Below are positions 46,058-54,559 of a stretch of DNA of 64,000 nt, in pieces. Position 1 is the stretch's first letter. Every line of letters starts with the position of its first letter. This DNA comes from Bacillota bacterium (GTDB taxonomy: Bacteria; Bacillota; Bacilli; Alicyclobacillales; SLC66), in assembly GCA_021828865.1 (NCBI GenBank), contig JAJZCW010000014.1:28202-92201 (forward strand), in the 5' to 3' direction. The notes under the pieces are model-generated. The model was not told the origin of the DNA and searched no databases. It saw only the letters and a list, made by a program, of their open reading frames with translations. Position numbers and translations under genes: made by a program.

Positions 46058-49000
46058 ATGGCATATAACGAAAAAATTGAGCAATCAAGAAACAAGGTTT
46101 ATAACCATGCTATCGCAACTAAAATACTTGATTTAATGGACAAGTTAAGAATGGATGAAAATGAAAATTCCTCACGACGATGGATTTGGGAGCTTTTGCA
46201 AAACGCTAAAGATGTAGCTTTTGAAGACAGTGGAGTATCTATCGAGATTAATTTTCAAACAAATAATGGGATAGGTTTTATTGAGTTTAAACATAACGGG
46301 AAACCATTTTCGATTGACAATTTGACCTTTTTAATTGAACAGGTATCAACTAAAGAAAGAAAGCCAAAAGGGACTAGCAAGGTAAAAACCACTGGAAAGT
46401 TTGGTACAGGGTTTCTTACTACTCATTTGCTTTCTGAAATAGTTGAAGTTGAAAGTGTTGTTAAGGAACCAGATGAACCTTATAGAAAATTTAGTTTATT
46501 GCTTGATAGAAGCGCTAAAGATATAGATGGAATTATAGCATCCGTAAACAGTTCATTGGCATCACTTGAGAAGATTGATTCTCAAATCCCTATGGATCGA
46601 TTCGAACCAACAGAATTTAACACAGTATTTCGATATAAACTTGATGCAAATGGTATTGAAGTAGCTAAAAAGGGACTGAAGGATTTACACAATTCATTGG
46701 TATTTTTGTTGGTTTTTTTACCTGAGATTAAGTCGGTAAAAATTATAAATGAAAATTCACTGTATGAATTATCGCAAGAAATCATTGAGGAAGAAGAAGG
46801 TATTAGAATATTTACAGTCTCTCAACTTATACAAGAAATAGAGCATGAAACTAAGATCGCAATATTGTCAAAAAACGAAACGAGCATTGCTGTTGAATTA
46901 GAATATCAAAATGATGAAATTTTTATCAAAAATATCAATCCTATGGTACCGAGGCTATTTTGTGATTTTCCGCTAATAGGAACCGAAAGTTTCCCATTTC
47001 CAGTGTTAATTAATAATCCAATGTTTAATCCTACTGAACCCAGAGACGGAGTATATCTAACTGATAAATCAGACACAAAGATTGAAGAAAATAAATCTAT
47101 CATGGTTGAAGCTGTTGAACTCTACTTTACATTATTAGAGTACGCTTCTTTGAATAGATGGGGAAATATCTATTTATTGGCGAAGATTCCATCTATAAAG
47201 GAAAAGGATTGGCTGTCAAAGAAATGGTTAGAAAAGCAAATCACAACGCCATTAAGAGAAAAGTTATTACGAACCCCAATAGTTGACACCGAGAATAACG
47301 AAAGAGTCCCAATAGTAGATGAGCACGATGAACCTAAGGTATGGTTTCCATGGTCAACAGAAGAAGAAATAAGAATTAAGATCTGGGATCTTATAAACCT
47401 ATGGATTCCATCAATTTTACCAAGAAAAGCTGATATTAACGAATGGCATCGAATTATATGGTCGGATTGTAGTAAACTTACAATTGATGCAATTTCGAAT
47501 GCTATCCAAAATAGAAAAGACCTAAATACACTTGAGGGAGAACTTGATAAGTCAATCAATCCAATTAAGTGGTTAAATTCATATTATGAATTATTAAATC
47601 TGGATGAAAAGTCATTGAATGTAGTTATCAATGACAAGTATGAAGTTATTCCGAACCAGAATGGTATTTTTAAGAAAAGATCGGACATTAGAATAGATAA
47701 GGAAATTGAAGAGGAATTAAAGAATGTATTACTAATTTTAGATGTTGATTGCAGAGACTATTTATTGTACAGAGGAATTTATACAGGGAAAATTAAATAC
47801 TATGTTAAAAATCAAGAAGATGTCATCAATGAAATAAATAAAATAATACAAGACGACAAGAATGATAAAATAGGTCAGGCGTGTGATTATCTTGTTACGC
47901 TTTTTGCTGATGATGAAAATTTCCCCAAAGAAAGGGAAGAAATATTTGAATTTTGTAAAATGATTTACCCAAGTGATGTTTCTTCAAAAAGATCAATTAC
48001 TAAATGGTCGCAGGATATATGGAACGAAGTTGATAAAAGAGAATTAAAGTGGATTGTCCAGGAAATTTCTAAAGCTGAAAGTGTTATAGGGTTAACTGAA
48101 CTTTTAAAGTTTGAAACCCATGCTCAAACTCTTAATTGGTTGAACTCATTTATTTCTTTTCTAACCAAACAAGATTTTGAAAACTTACTAAGTCTAAAAA
48201 AACACCCTCTCTTACCTAATCAAAATGGATATTTTCGAAATAAAGATGATTTGTTTCTTGACAACGGTGAAATCGATGAGACCATTAAAGACATTTCAGC
48301 CGAATTAGGCAGTGATTTTAGAGAAGAATTATTAGATATCAATATATTTATGGAGCTATCCCAAAATAGGACTAAAAATTTACGGATTGTCGCTGAAGAA
48401 ATAGTACGATTAATTACACCAAAGTTTGCTGAGTTCCCTAGAACCGATGAGACTAAATCAATCTTTCGAAAACTCTACTTATGGTTTATAGGAAACGAGG
48501 GAAAGGCAAAAGATTTCTTTGGAGATCTTTACTTAAACAAATACAAATTATACGATGATGACGAAATTGCTGAGAATATGCAGAAAATAGAAACTATCTC
48601 AGCGATTTTGGACGAATACGGAATAGATGATTTGGAAAATTTGAAAAAAGTATTACATGCTAACCATACTTTAAGTTTAATCAATCAAAGAGAACAAATT
48701 ACTCAGGAAACTTTAGTAAGTTTAGGGGTTACCTCTTTAGAAGAGCTGGAGGAGGCTTTGCGTGATAAAGATATAGCTAATCAATTCACTCATACGAGTA
48801 ATCCGACAGTAGAAATGTTTAGATATGCCCAGGGGTTAATTAGTAGAGCTAAAAATAACGTTATTAATTATTTGAAAACACTCCCAAATTACGATTGTAG
48901 TGAAATGGAGGATCTGGCGACAACAGTGATTGGGGGTATAAAAAAAGATGGGTTATCGATACATGTTGTAGTTAGACCTTCAGATCATGGAGAAGTGATT

Positions 49001-49138
49001 ATTTATTATACTTCTGAAAAGGACACTTTAGATTATGAAAATGCCGAATTGTGGATTGATAACGGTATAGAAATACCTCGACATTTAACATTAGGAAAGA
49101 TACTAAAAAACACGGGTATCAATAGAATACCAGTCTAA
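46058..49138 (+). CDS. Sacsin/Hsp90-like (GHKL) ATPase, large; candidate defence protein
   Basis: 1026 residues. N-terminal GHKL ATPase of the sacsin/Hsp90 type: ELLQNAKD (Asn box), HNGKPFSIDNL in place of DxGxG, and TGKFGTGFLTTHLL (glycine lid). The middle (about 480-780) contains two related units, each opening PNQNG[IY]F (VIPNQNGIFKKRSDI and LLPNQNGYFRNKDDL), as in sacsin-type repeats. The end (NAELWIDNGIEIPRHLTLGK) recalls a nuclease-fold-like or DUF3883-like tail, not confirmed. Markedly AT-rich compared with hsdR just before it. 70 bp after hsdR and 46 bp before an AlbA-HEPN gene, with which it probably forms a unit. Homologues near restriction loci are common, but I know no named function. 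Confidence 0.85.
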   Translation: MAYNEKIEQSRNKVYNHAIATKILDLMDKLRMDENENSSRRWIWELLQNAKDVAFEDSGVSIEINFQTNNGIGFIEFKHNGKPFSIDNLTFLIEQVSTKERKPKGTSKVKTTGKFGTGFLTTHLLSEIVEVESVVKEPDEPYRKFSLLLDRSAKDIDGIIASVNSSLASLEKIDSQIPMDRFEPTEFNTVFRYKLDANGIEVAKKGLKDLHNSLVFLLVFLPEIKSVKIINENSLYELSQEIIEEEEGIRIFTVSQLIQEIEHETKIAILSKNETSIAVELEYQNDEIFIKNINPMVPRLFCDFPLIGTESFPFPVLINNPMFNPTEPRDGVYLTDKSDTKIEENKSIMVEAVELYFTLLEYASLNRWGNIYLLAKIPSIKEKDWLSKKWLEKQITTPLREKLLRTPIVDTENNERVPIVDEHDEPKVWFPWSTEEEIRIKIWDLINLWIPSILPRKADINEWHRIIWSDCSKLTIDAISNAIQNRKDLNTLEGELDKSINPIKWLNSYYELLNLDEKSLNVVINDKYEVIPNQNGIFKKRSDIRIDKEIEEELKNVLLILDVDCRDYLLYRGIYTGKIKYYVKNQEDVINEINKIIQDDKNDKIGQACDYLVTLFADDENFPKEREEIFEFCKMIYPSDVSSKRSITKWSQDIWNEVDKRELKWIVQEISKAESVIGLTELLKFETHAQTLNWLNSFISFLTKQDFENLLSLKKHPLLPNQNGYFRNKDDLFLDNGEIDETIKDISAELGSDFREELLDINIFMELSQNRTKNLRIVAEEIVRLITPKFAEFPRTDETKSIFRKLYLWFIGNEGKAKDFFGDLYLNKYKLYDDDEIAENMQKIETISAILDEYGIDDLENLKKVLHANHTLSLINQREQITQETLVSLGVTSLEELEEALRDKDIANQFTHTSNPTVEMFRYAQGLISRAKNNVINYLKTLPNYDCSEMEDLATTVIGGIKKDGLSIHVVVRPSDHGEVIIYYTSEKDTLDYENAELWIDNGIEIPRHLTLGKILKNTGINRIPV

Positions 49139-49184
49139 TTAAAGCATTCATAGATGTTTTGATTTATGAATAGAGGTGGTATGG

Positions 49185-50273
49185 ATGATAGATCTTACAA
49201 AAGAAATAATCCCTCTAATCGGACAACCAGAAAGCTCACTTCTTGAATATAAAGCTGTTTTGCCACCTTCAAGGAATATTGCGCAACTGATAAGTTCGTT
49301 TGCAAATACTGACGGCGGATACATTGTTTTAGGTGTGGCGGAAAGTATGGGTGGGAAAATTGAGGTGATTGGGTTAAGCGAAGATTTTCACGCTAACTCA
49401 ATCACTCATAAAGCATTAGATCTTCTTTCGCCTTTACCTAGAGTTCACTATCAATACGTGATTTACAACAGGAAGAAGCTTTATGTAATAAAGGTTGAGA
49501 AATCAGAGTTACCTATTGCTGTTGAAAATAAAATATATGAAAGAATCGGAAATTCAATTAGCTTAAAAAACCCCCAAGAAATTCAGTTTAAACAAAGTGG
49601 ATTTACAAGAATCAAAGAAATCAACACGCTTTTAGAGGATTACAATAGAATCGCAACTAATGCAAAAACGCGGTTCATCGAACATTACCAAAGCATATTA
49701 AAGATTATAGATGATTTGGGAAACATTCTATATCCAGAAGATGTACTTATACCCACTAGTAATCCAGAGGGCAAGGTGCTTTCGAGGATATTGTTTTCAT
49801 CTTTTGTGGATAATTTTGAAACCTATTTATCGGATCTGTTGTTTGAAATTTATCTTGCAAATCCCTCAACGCTAAAATCTAAACAAACAGTAACTGTTGA
49901 GGAAGTTTTGAATTGTTCTGATTTGCAAGAGTTTATAAGTTACTGGGCTAAACAAAAAATCCTGAAACTGCAAAAAGGTAGTGTGAAAGGGTTTGTTAAA
50001 GAGAACGATCAAATAAAGAATTTAGATATTCTTGATGAGGATACTCAAGGTGAAATTGAAAAAATACTTCAAATCAGACATCTCTACTCACACAGAAATG
50101 GCATTGTAGATGATAAATTCCTTCAATACTTTGTCGGTCAGTTTGAAATTAATGCTGAGCATCAAATGTCGATCAGTGAGATTTCTGATATGCTTCTCTA
50201 TTTGGCTGATATTGTAAATAAGATTGATTTGTCAGCAATGAATAAATACAAGCTGGCTCGATTTAACAATTAA
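49185..50273 (+). CDS. AlbA_2/Schlafen-like domain fused to a HEPN-like domain
   Basis: 362 residues. The N-terminal AlbA_2 (Schlafen AAA_4) domain (about 8-130) has ESSLLEYKAVLPPS and SFANTDGGYIVLGVAE. A helical linker follows, then a C-terminal domain with IRHLYSHRNGIVDDKF: Arg298-x4-His303 matches the HEPN RNase motif Rx4-6H. Such proteins are often RNA-cleaving effectors. Start is ATG 49185 behind AGAGGTGG; GTG 49176 is less likely. It follows the sacsin-like ATPase and could be its effector. Confidence 0.8.
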   Translation: MIDLTKEIIPLIGQPESSLLEYKAVLPPSRNIAQLISSFANTDGGYIVLGVAESMGGKIEVIGLSEDFHANSITHKALDLLSPLPRVHYQYVIYNRKKLYVIKVEKSELPIAVENKIYERIGNSISLKNPQEIQFKQSGFTRIKEINTLLEDYNRIATNAKTRFIEHYQSILKIIDDLGNILYPEDVLIPTSNPEGKVLSRILFSSFVDNFETYLSDLLFEIYLANPSTLKSKQTVTVEEVLNCSDLQEFISYWAKQKILKLQKGSVKGFVKENDQIKNLDILDEDTQGEIEKILQIRHLYSHRNGIVDDKFLQYFVGQFEINAEHQMSISEISDMLLYLADIVNKIDLSAMNKYKLARFNN

Positions 50274-50411
50274 TAGGAAAAGATACGATTACCTGCGTGA
50301 GAATAAATCACAAGTTTGTATATATGCATCTCAATTTTTTAATACTGCGTTTACCTTCTGTGCCAACGGCACAGCCTAGTCACTGATTACCCATTCCCAA
50401 GGAGGTCCCCA
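50274..50411. other. Short intergenic region
   Basis: Contains GCCAACGGCACAGCC and a strong CAAGGAGG site at its end for the next gene. No terminator with T-run seen after the AlbA-HEPN gene. Confidence 0.3.
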
Positions 50412-51161
50412 TTGTTATACGCAAAAACCACGCCCAATTATGCAGGTGTCACCATTTTGGGCGACTACTATGAACTCGATACCTTATACCTATCCCTCCT
50501 TATGATCGTCGGTGATGAAGGTGATTACGGAAATTACGAAGGTCCCCGTTTGCGGGTTCTCGGTGTTTGATACGATATCCGACACTCGATTATGGGAGAC
50601 GGTGAAATCGAGTTTGTTGACAACGGGATGGACGATAACAAAATGAAGTTCATGGAAGTGGTCACTCCGACTAAAAACTTGCAATTTAGTTTTAAAATCT
50701 ACTTTCCCGAACTTTTCTTTGTGATGATGGCATTGAATGACTTTGTTCGACTATACGCCAAAACCAAAGCCAAGCAAGCAACCTTTTCACTGATGGATAA
50801 ACGAGTAATCTGGGATAGCGATGTGACAAGAGTACGATTATTTCAATCCGTCATTGCAGAATGCCTGAAAGAGTCGGTTACAGAAGCTTCTTCTACTCGA
50901 ATTTTTAACTTGCTTCATCATGAACACACATGGGTTGGTGGGTACGCTACGCAATACCTAGACATGCTCAATATTGAATTTCTTTATATGGACAAAGAGG
51001 AACGGCAGAAGAAATTGTTAACCATGGCGAAGCGGATTTCTGAACATGGAAAAGAGTATCAACAGGTAAAACGAGAGGTGGAACAAACGGCGAGAGAATA
51101 TCAGGTTCCCGTGGAAAATATTCGATTGAAGAAGGAATATCCAGAAGATATCGAGTGGTGA
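50412..51161 (+). pseudogene. DUF6904-like gene with an in-frame TGA
   Basis: From TTG 50412 (AAGGAGG seven bases upstream) the frame gives MLYAKTTPNYAGVTILGDYY and continues to GPRLRVLGV, then TGA at 50568-50570, then YDIRHSIMGDGEIEF in the same frame to 51161. Removing the stop gives an uninterrupted protein of about 249 residues that resembles the DUF6904 family as I remember it. Either a nonsense mutation (TGG or TGT/TGC to TGA) or an assembly error; the part after the stop has an ATG at 50592 but without a good site. C-terminus is a charged helix. Confidence 0.6.
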
Positions 51162-51402
51162 AAAATAGGGGATAGGGAAAAGGGATAGGGGATAGAAGAT
51201 AGGGAGTAGGGAAATAGGAAAGTAGGTAGAGATGCCATTAGTGGTACAATCCGTGATAAAATATAAATAATGCAAATAATCACATCTTTTTAATTTTTAA
51301 ACTTTTTATTAAAAATCATATTAGTAGCTGTTGTAAGTATAGAGTGGGAATGTACTATTTCCCCTTAATTTGAAAGTTCCTGAAATAACGGGAGGGTTGC
51401 TT
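51162..51402. other. Intergenic purine-rich low-complexity stretch
   Basis: About 51166-51230 is a run of GGGATAGGG/GAAGATAGGG-like words on the plus strand, then AT-rich sequence. No gene seen. Confidence 0.4.
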
Positions 51403-52053
51403 ATGATTGGCATTTCTGTGAATAATGTGACCGATTTTGCCTATCGAATTGCGCAATTATTACCTCAATATATGCTTAACCCTAAAATGCTATCGACTCG
51501 TTCCGTTGGAAATGCATTTTGTTGGATAACTCCAATGACTCCTTCGCCAGAATATCGACATGGGCGATTATTTGTTGAAGAGAGCGTAGATCATCAACAA
51601 ATTTCAATAGGATTTAATTTTGAGAGAGTCATGGTCAAAGGTCAAGATAAGTCTTCTTCACTAATTCAAAATGGACACTGGATGTGGAACGATTTTATAC
51701 AGGCGGTACAGACGGGGGAATTGAAGCGACGATTACAATCCATGCGTACCTATGTGGTGGATAAAGTACCCATTGAATTTGTTGTTGATTTTTTATTGAT
51801 GGATCATGAACCTGGATTTAAGAAAACATACCGTTATATGGGTAGTAAATTTGTGAATGAAGATACGAATCGAAAAGTGGAAATTTCGCATATTCCGACA
51901 TGGATTGAAGTGTTACCGATTCAAGATGTGGCACTTTTGCATTTATGGGTTAAGTTCTCATTTGAAAAAATCAATTCGACTCAAGCCAACTTGTGGACGG
52001 AGGAGGATGTAGTGACGAAGCTAATCATGCCGTTTGAAGATTGGATCGGGTGA
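51403..52053 (+). CDS. Protein of unknown function
   Basis: 216 residues from ATG 51403 (GGGAGGG about seven bases upstream). MIGISVNNVTDFAYRIAQLL opens the protein; the middle has FVVDFLLMDHEPGF and the C-terminus is helical. No membrane helix, signal or catalytic motif is evident and I do not recognise the family. Flanked by the DUF6904-like gene and the duplicated repeat region, in an area with several other unfamiliar genes. Confidence 0.65.
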   Translation: MIGISVNNVTDFAYRIAQLLPQYMLNPKMLSTRSVGNAFCWITPMTPSPEYRHGRLFVEESVDHQQISIGFNFERVMVKGQDKSSSLIQNGHWMWNDFIQAVQTGELKRRLQSMRTYVVDKVPIEFVVDFLLMDHEPGFKKTYRYMGSKFVNEDTNRKVEISHIPTWIEVLPIQDVALLHLWVKFSFEKINSTQANLWTEEDVVTKLIMPFEDWIG

Positions 52054-52126
52054 TAAGTGGTGTGACTGTCAATTGGGAAAATAGGTAGATTATCAAGTTA
52101 TGGGTTTAGTTATTCTTACCCTCACC

Positions 52127-52440
52127 GTCCGAAGGACAGACTTAATCCTGTCTTTCAAAGGTGCGCTTTGCGCAAAGGATGAGGACGCTTCGCGTCAGGG
52201 AAATGATGATCACATCATGACGGTGGTGATCATTGTTAATCTGCGAACAGGCGGATCAGATTTAGAATATAATCCCTAATTCCTACTGTCCGTAGGACAG
52301 CCTTAATCCTGTCTTTCAAAGGTGCGCTTTGCGCAAAGGATGGAGGACGCTTCGCGTAAGGGAAATAATGAATCCTATCATGATGGTGGCGATCATTGTT
52401 AACCTGCTAACCTGCTAACCTGCTAACAGGCAGATCAGGT
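52127..52440 (+). repeat. Tandem pair of about 150-bp intergenic repeats
   Basis: Unit 1 (52127-52260) and unit 2 (52288-52439) share, in order, GTCCG[AT]AGGACAG, CTTAATCCTGTCTTTCAAAG, GTGCGCTTTGCGCAAAGGAT, GAGGACGCTTCGCGT, CATGA[CT]GGTGG, GATCATTGTTAA and GATCAG. Each contains several small self-complementary words (GTCCGAAGGAC, TTTGCGCAAA, GACGCTTCGCGTC). A partial third copy of the first part is at 53234-53261. Typical of a small non-coding repeat family (REP/MITE-like). Confidence 0.85.
52402..52429 (+). repeat. Tandem nonamer repeat
   Basis: CCTGCTAA is repeated three times at a 9-bp period (AACCTGCTAACCTGCTAACC and onward) at the end of the second repeat unit, where unit 1 has a single version. 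Likely slippage. Confidence 0.8.
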
Positions 52441-52484
52441 TGAGAGAATAATACCTATTTAAGAATAAAATAGGATTATCTGCA

Positions 52485-52628
52485 GTGAGTGTAGAAATAA
52501 AATTAGAACCTGATGGTGTGTTTATACTGTCGAAGGCGATTATTGATCTTATAAATAATGGAACATTGAGGTCTAGGATTATAAAATTTTTACACTCAAT
52601 AAATGGACTATACAGTATAATTGAGTAG
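52485..52628 (+). CDS. Possible 47-residue protein
   Basis: GTG 52485, 47 codons, ending TAG 52626-52628: MSVEIKLEPDGVFILSKAII then DLINNGTLRSRIIKFLHSIN. Amphipathic and plausible, but the ribosome site is weak (TAGGA 11 bases upstream). Unknown function. Confidence 0.35.
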   Translation: MSVEIKLEPDGVFILSKAIIDLINNGTLRSRIIKFLHSINGLYSIIE

Positions 52629-52714
52629 TTATTATATATTTATGAAACTGCGATAGATGAGAATGATTACGTCACAACCGATCATGTTCATCGAGGTGAT
52701 ATCACGGAGGTTGA

Positions 52715-53107
52715 ATGCAATTGGACAATTATCTAGGGATCATCGTAGATCATTCATTGAAAAATCAGGAATATGCCAGGCAAATGCAAATTTTAGCGAG
52801 TCGGTCTATTGGTTCATGGCGGTTGTTACTGGTGATGGTGGAGGAGGGGAAATTAGCGGAGCAAATTCAATCGCTTCAGGAGAATATGGTGGATATCCAG
52901 GATAAATGCTGGTACGCGCATTTCTTTCGCCAACAAGAACTCATTATCGTTTATCAAGATCGCATGTTTCGAATAACGGTGCAACCAGATACATGGGGTG
53001 AGGCTATTCAATATGGATTGGCGAACGGAATTCCAGAGGAGCAGTTAGATTTTCAACCCTGCTTTAAATCCGAAGCGCTTGCTTTATTCCAGGTTACCAA
53101 TGATTAA
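52715..53107 (+). CDS. Protein of unknown function
   Basis: 130 residues, soluble, mixed helix and strand (MQLDNYLGIIVDHSLKNQEY; QQELIIVYQDRMFRITVQP). GGAGGT lies immediately upstream of the ATG. A strong terminator follows. No family recognised. Sits between the repeat pair and the CHY zinc-finger gene. Confidence 0.65.
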   Translation: MQLDNYLGIIVDHSLKNQEYARQMQILASRSIGSWRLLLVMVEEGKLAEQIQSLQENMVDIQDKCWYAHFFRQQELIIVYQDRMFRITVQPDTWGEAIQYGLANGIPEEQLDFQPCFKSEALALFQVTND

Positions 53108-53150
53108 GAGTGATCTCGATAAACAGAGTAATGGACAGTAAAGAAGGGAA

Positions 53151-53182
53151 AAAGACGGCTGAGAATGACTCTCACCGTCTTT
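53151..53182 (+). terminator. Hairpin terminator
   Basis: AAAGACGG (53151-53158) pairs with CCGTCTTT (53175-53182) with GAGA/TCTC inside; only TTTGG follows. Ends the preceding 130-residue gene and argues against a CHY-gene start upstream of it. Confidence 0.7.
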
Positions 53183-53277
53183 GGTTTGGAAAATATATTC
53201 ATAAATTAAATTTCACTATTCCTTGCCCCTACTGTCCGAAGGACAGCCTTAACCCTATCCTGAACAGGAGTCTTGGT

Positions 53278-53634
53278 GTGAACATACACGGTATCGAAGT
53301 CAAAGGCATCGGAGTCGATCCGCAAACGCGCTGTGCCCATTATGCCAATCCGCAAGATGTCATTGCGATTAAATTCTACTGTTGTCAGACCTATTATCCC
53401 TGCTATTCTTGCCATGATGCAGTGGCAGAGCATACACCAATGCCTTGGCCAAGCGATCAATTTGATGAAAAGGCAATCCTATGCGGTGTTTGTGGTTGGG
53501 AAATGACCATTACAGAATATATGAATAATCATTTCTCATGTCCAAATTGTGAGGCGGAGTTTAATCCGCGTTGTCAGAATCATTATGGATTATACTTTGA
53601 GATACCAACAAAATCAGGGGATGTTGAGGTTTAA
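53278..53634 (+). CDS. CHY zinc-finger protein
   Basis: 118 residues from GTG 53278, with AGGAG seven bases upstream. The frame is open to 53110 but that part runs through a terminator and a copy of the local repeat, so it is not coding. The whole chain is the CHY-type fold: GIEVKGIGVDPQTRCAHY, KFYCCQTYYPCYSCHDAVAE, LCGVCGWEMTITEYM, CPNCEAEFNPRCQNHY. About nine Cys and several His bind zinc. Bacterial members are stand-alone; role unknown. Confidence 0.9.
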   Translation: MNIHGIEVKGIGVDPQTRCAHYANPQDVIAIKFYCCQTYYPCYSCHDAVAEHTPMPWPSDQFDEKAILCGVCGWEMTITEYMNNHFSCPNCEAEFNPRCQNHYGLYFEIPTKSGDVEV

Positions 53635-53680
53635 GGATTAAAAGGGTTTAGGTTATCCCGATTTTGATATGGGAATAAAA

Positions 53681-53711
53681 AAGACGGATAAGATTTGTTC
53701 TTAACCGTCTT
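53681..53711 (+). terminator. Terminator after CHY zinc-finger gene
   Basis: AAGACGG (53681-53687) pairs with CCGTCTT (53705-53711), with TAAGA/TCTTA extending the stem. It is preceded by A-rich sequence and could work in either direction. Confidence 0.65.
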
Positions 53712-53840
53712 GAAATTTGAAATTATGTTCCTAAATTAAATGTTTCGCTGTTTTCGTATCTATTGTTACTCTCGTGGGGGGAAGTTGTATATTGGATTGC
53801 ACAATTTCCGAAAAAGGCATCGGAGCCACGGGCTAGTCAC

Positions 53841-54101
53841 TCACTCAATCTGATCGTCCAGAGAAATCCCTTCACGACGCAAGATTTCCTCAAATGCTAC
53901 CGTTTCTCCAGCATCATCTTCTCGAATAGCGTCCTCTGCCAATGCGTCAAAAGGATCTTCTCCTTTGATGATCCGCATTCCATTTTCGTCCTGCTGAATG
54001 AAAAAGACGTCCCCAGGCTCTGCATGAAGTGCTTCTCGAATGGTTCTTGGGATTAGAATTCGCCCTCTATCGTCCAATCGAACAGGAATTGCCTTTGCCA
54101 T
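53841..54101 (-). CDS. AbrB/MazE-type DNA-binding antitoxin-like protein
   Basis: 86 residues from ATG 54101 (GGGAG eight bases upstream). The N-terminal swapped-hairpin AbrB domain reads IPVRLDDRGRILIPRTIREA, then a C-terminal acidic tail (DPFDALAEDAIREDDAGE). The tail is the kind that neutralises a partner toxin, but no toxin gene lies next to it on either side. Either an orphan antitoxin or a stand-alone regulator. Confidence 0.8.
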   Translation of the reverse strand: MAKAIPVRLDDRGRILIPRTIREALHAEPGDVFFIQQDENGMRIIKGEDPFDALAEDAIREDDAGETVAFEEILRREGISLDDQIE

Positions 54102-54271
54102 GTTCATCACTCCCAAATGGGATTTTCCCACTTCATTATACGCCGATTGAGAAGGGGAAATACATGGATTCACCACCAATGCAATAATTTGATTGGGAAT
54201 AGAATGATGATTTTACGCTTTTCCTTTGCTGGTCGTTGGATCAACTCCTTTTACCATAATTCCTATCACTT

Positions 54272-54559
54272 TCAGAACAACGAATTCAGCAGTTCCTTGT
54301 CCTCCTGGCTCATCGCCTCCGTCTTTTCAGCCTCCACTTTAGTTACTTCAGACATTACCTTTGGATCTAGCCGACTCAGGACTTTGACCACTACTTCCTC
54401 CACTTTCATTTCCCAATCTGCTTCTTCTTGCTGTTGTTTATCCATGTCTGCTTGGATTAGATGATTGAGGTAGGCACTAATATTTTCTTTGCCCATCAGG
54501 TATTCATACACATGCAAGTGTTTTTTTGAGAAACTGATTGAAATTTTAGGATTTGACAA
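54272..54559 (-). CDS. parR: ParR-like centromere-binding protein
   Basis: 95 residues. The N-terminus suggests a ribbon-helix-helix (KISISFSKKHLHVYEYLM, helix of NISAYLNHLIQADMD), then an acidic, helical C-terminus (EEVVVKVLSRLDPKV). It starts (TTG 54559) inside the last codons of the parM-type gene. Position and size fit the adaptor that links ParM filaments to a centromere. Confidence 0.7.
   Translation of the reverse strand: MSNPKISISFSKKHLHVYEYLMGKENISAYLNHLIQADMDKQQQEEADWEMKVEEVVVKVLSRLDPKVMSEVTKVEAEKTEAMSQEDKELLNSLF

Noticed and set aside
51166..51230. GGGATAGGG-like purine-rich run as a CRISPR or telomere-like array
   Set aside because: Words vary in length and spacing and there are no spacers; low-complexity sequence. 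No CRISPR array or cas gene was seen anywhere in the window.
53110..53277. N-terminal extension of the CHY zinc-finger protein
   Set aside because: The stretch contains a terminator hairpin and a copy of the local non-coding repeat, while GTG 53278 has a correctly spaced AGGAG and gives the usual family start.
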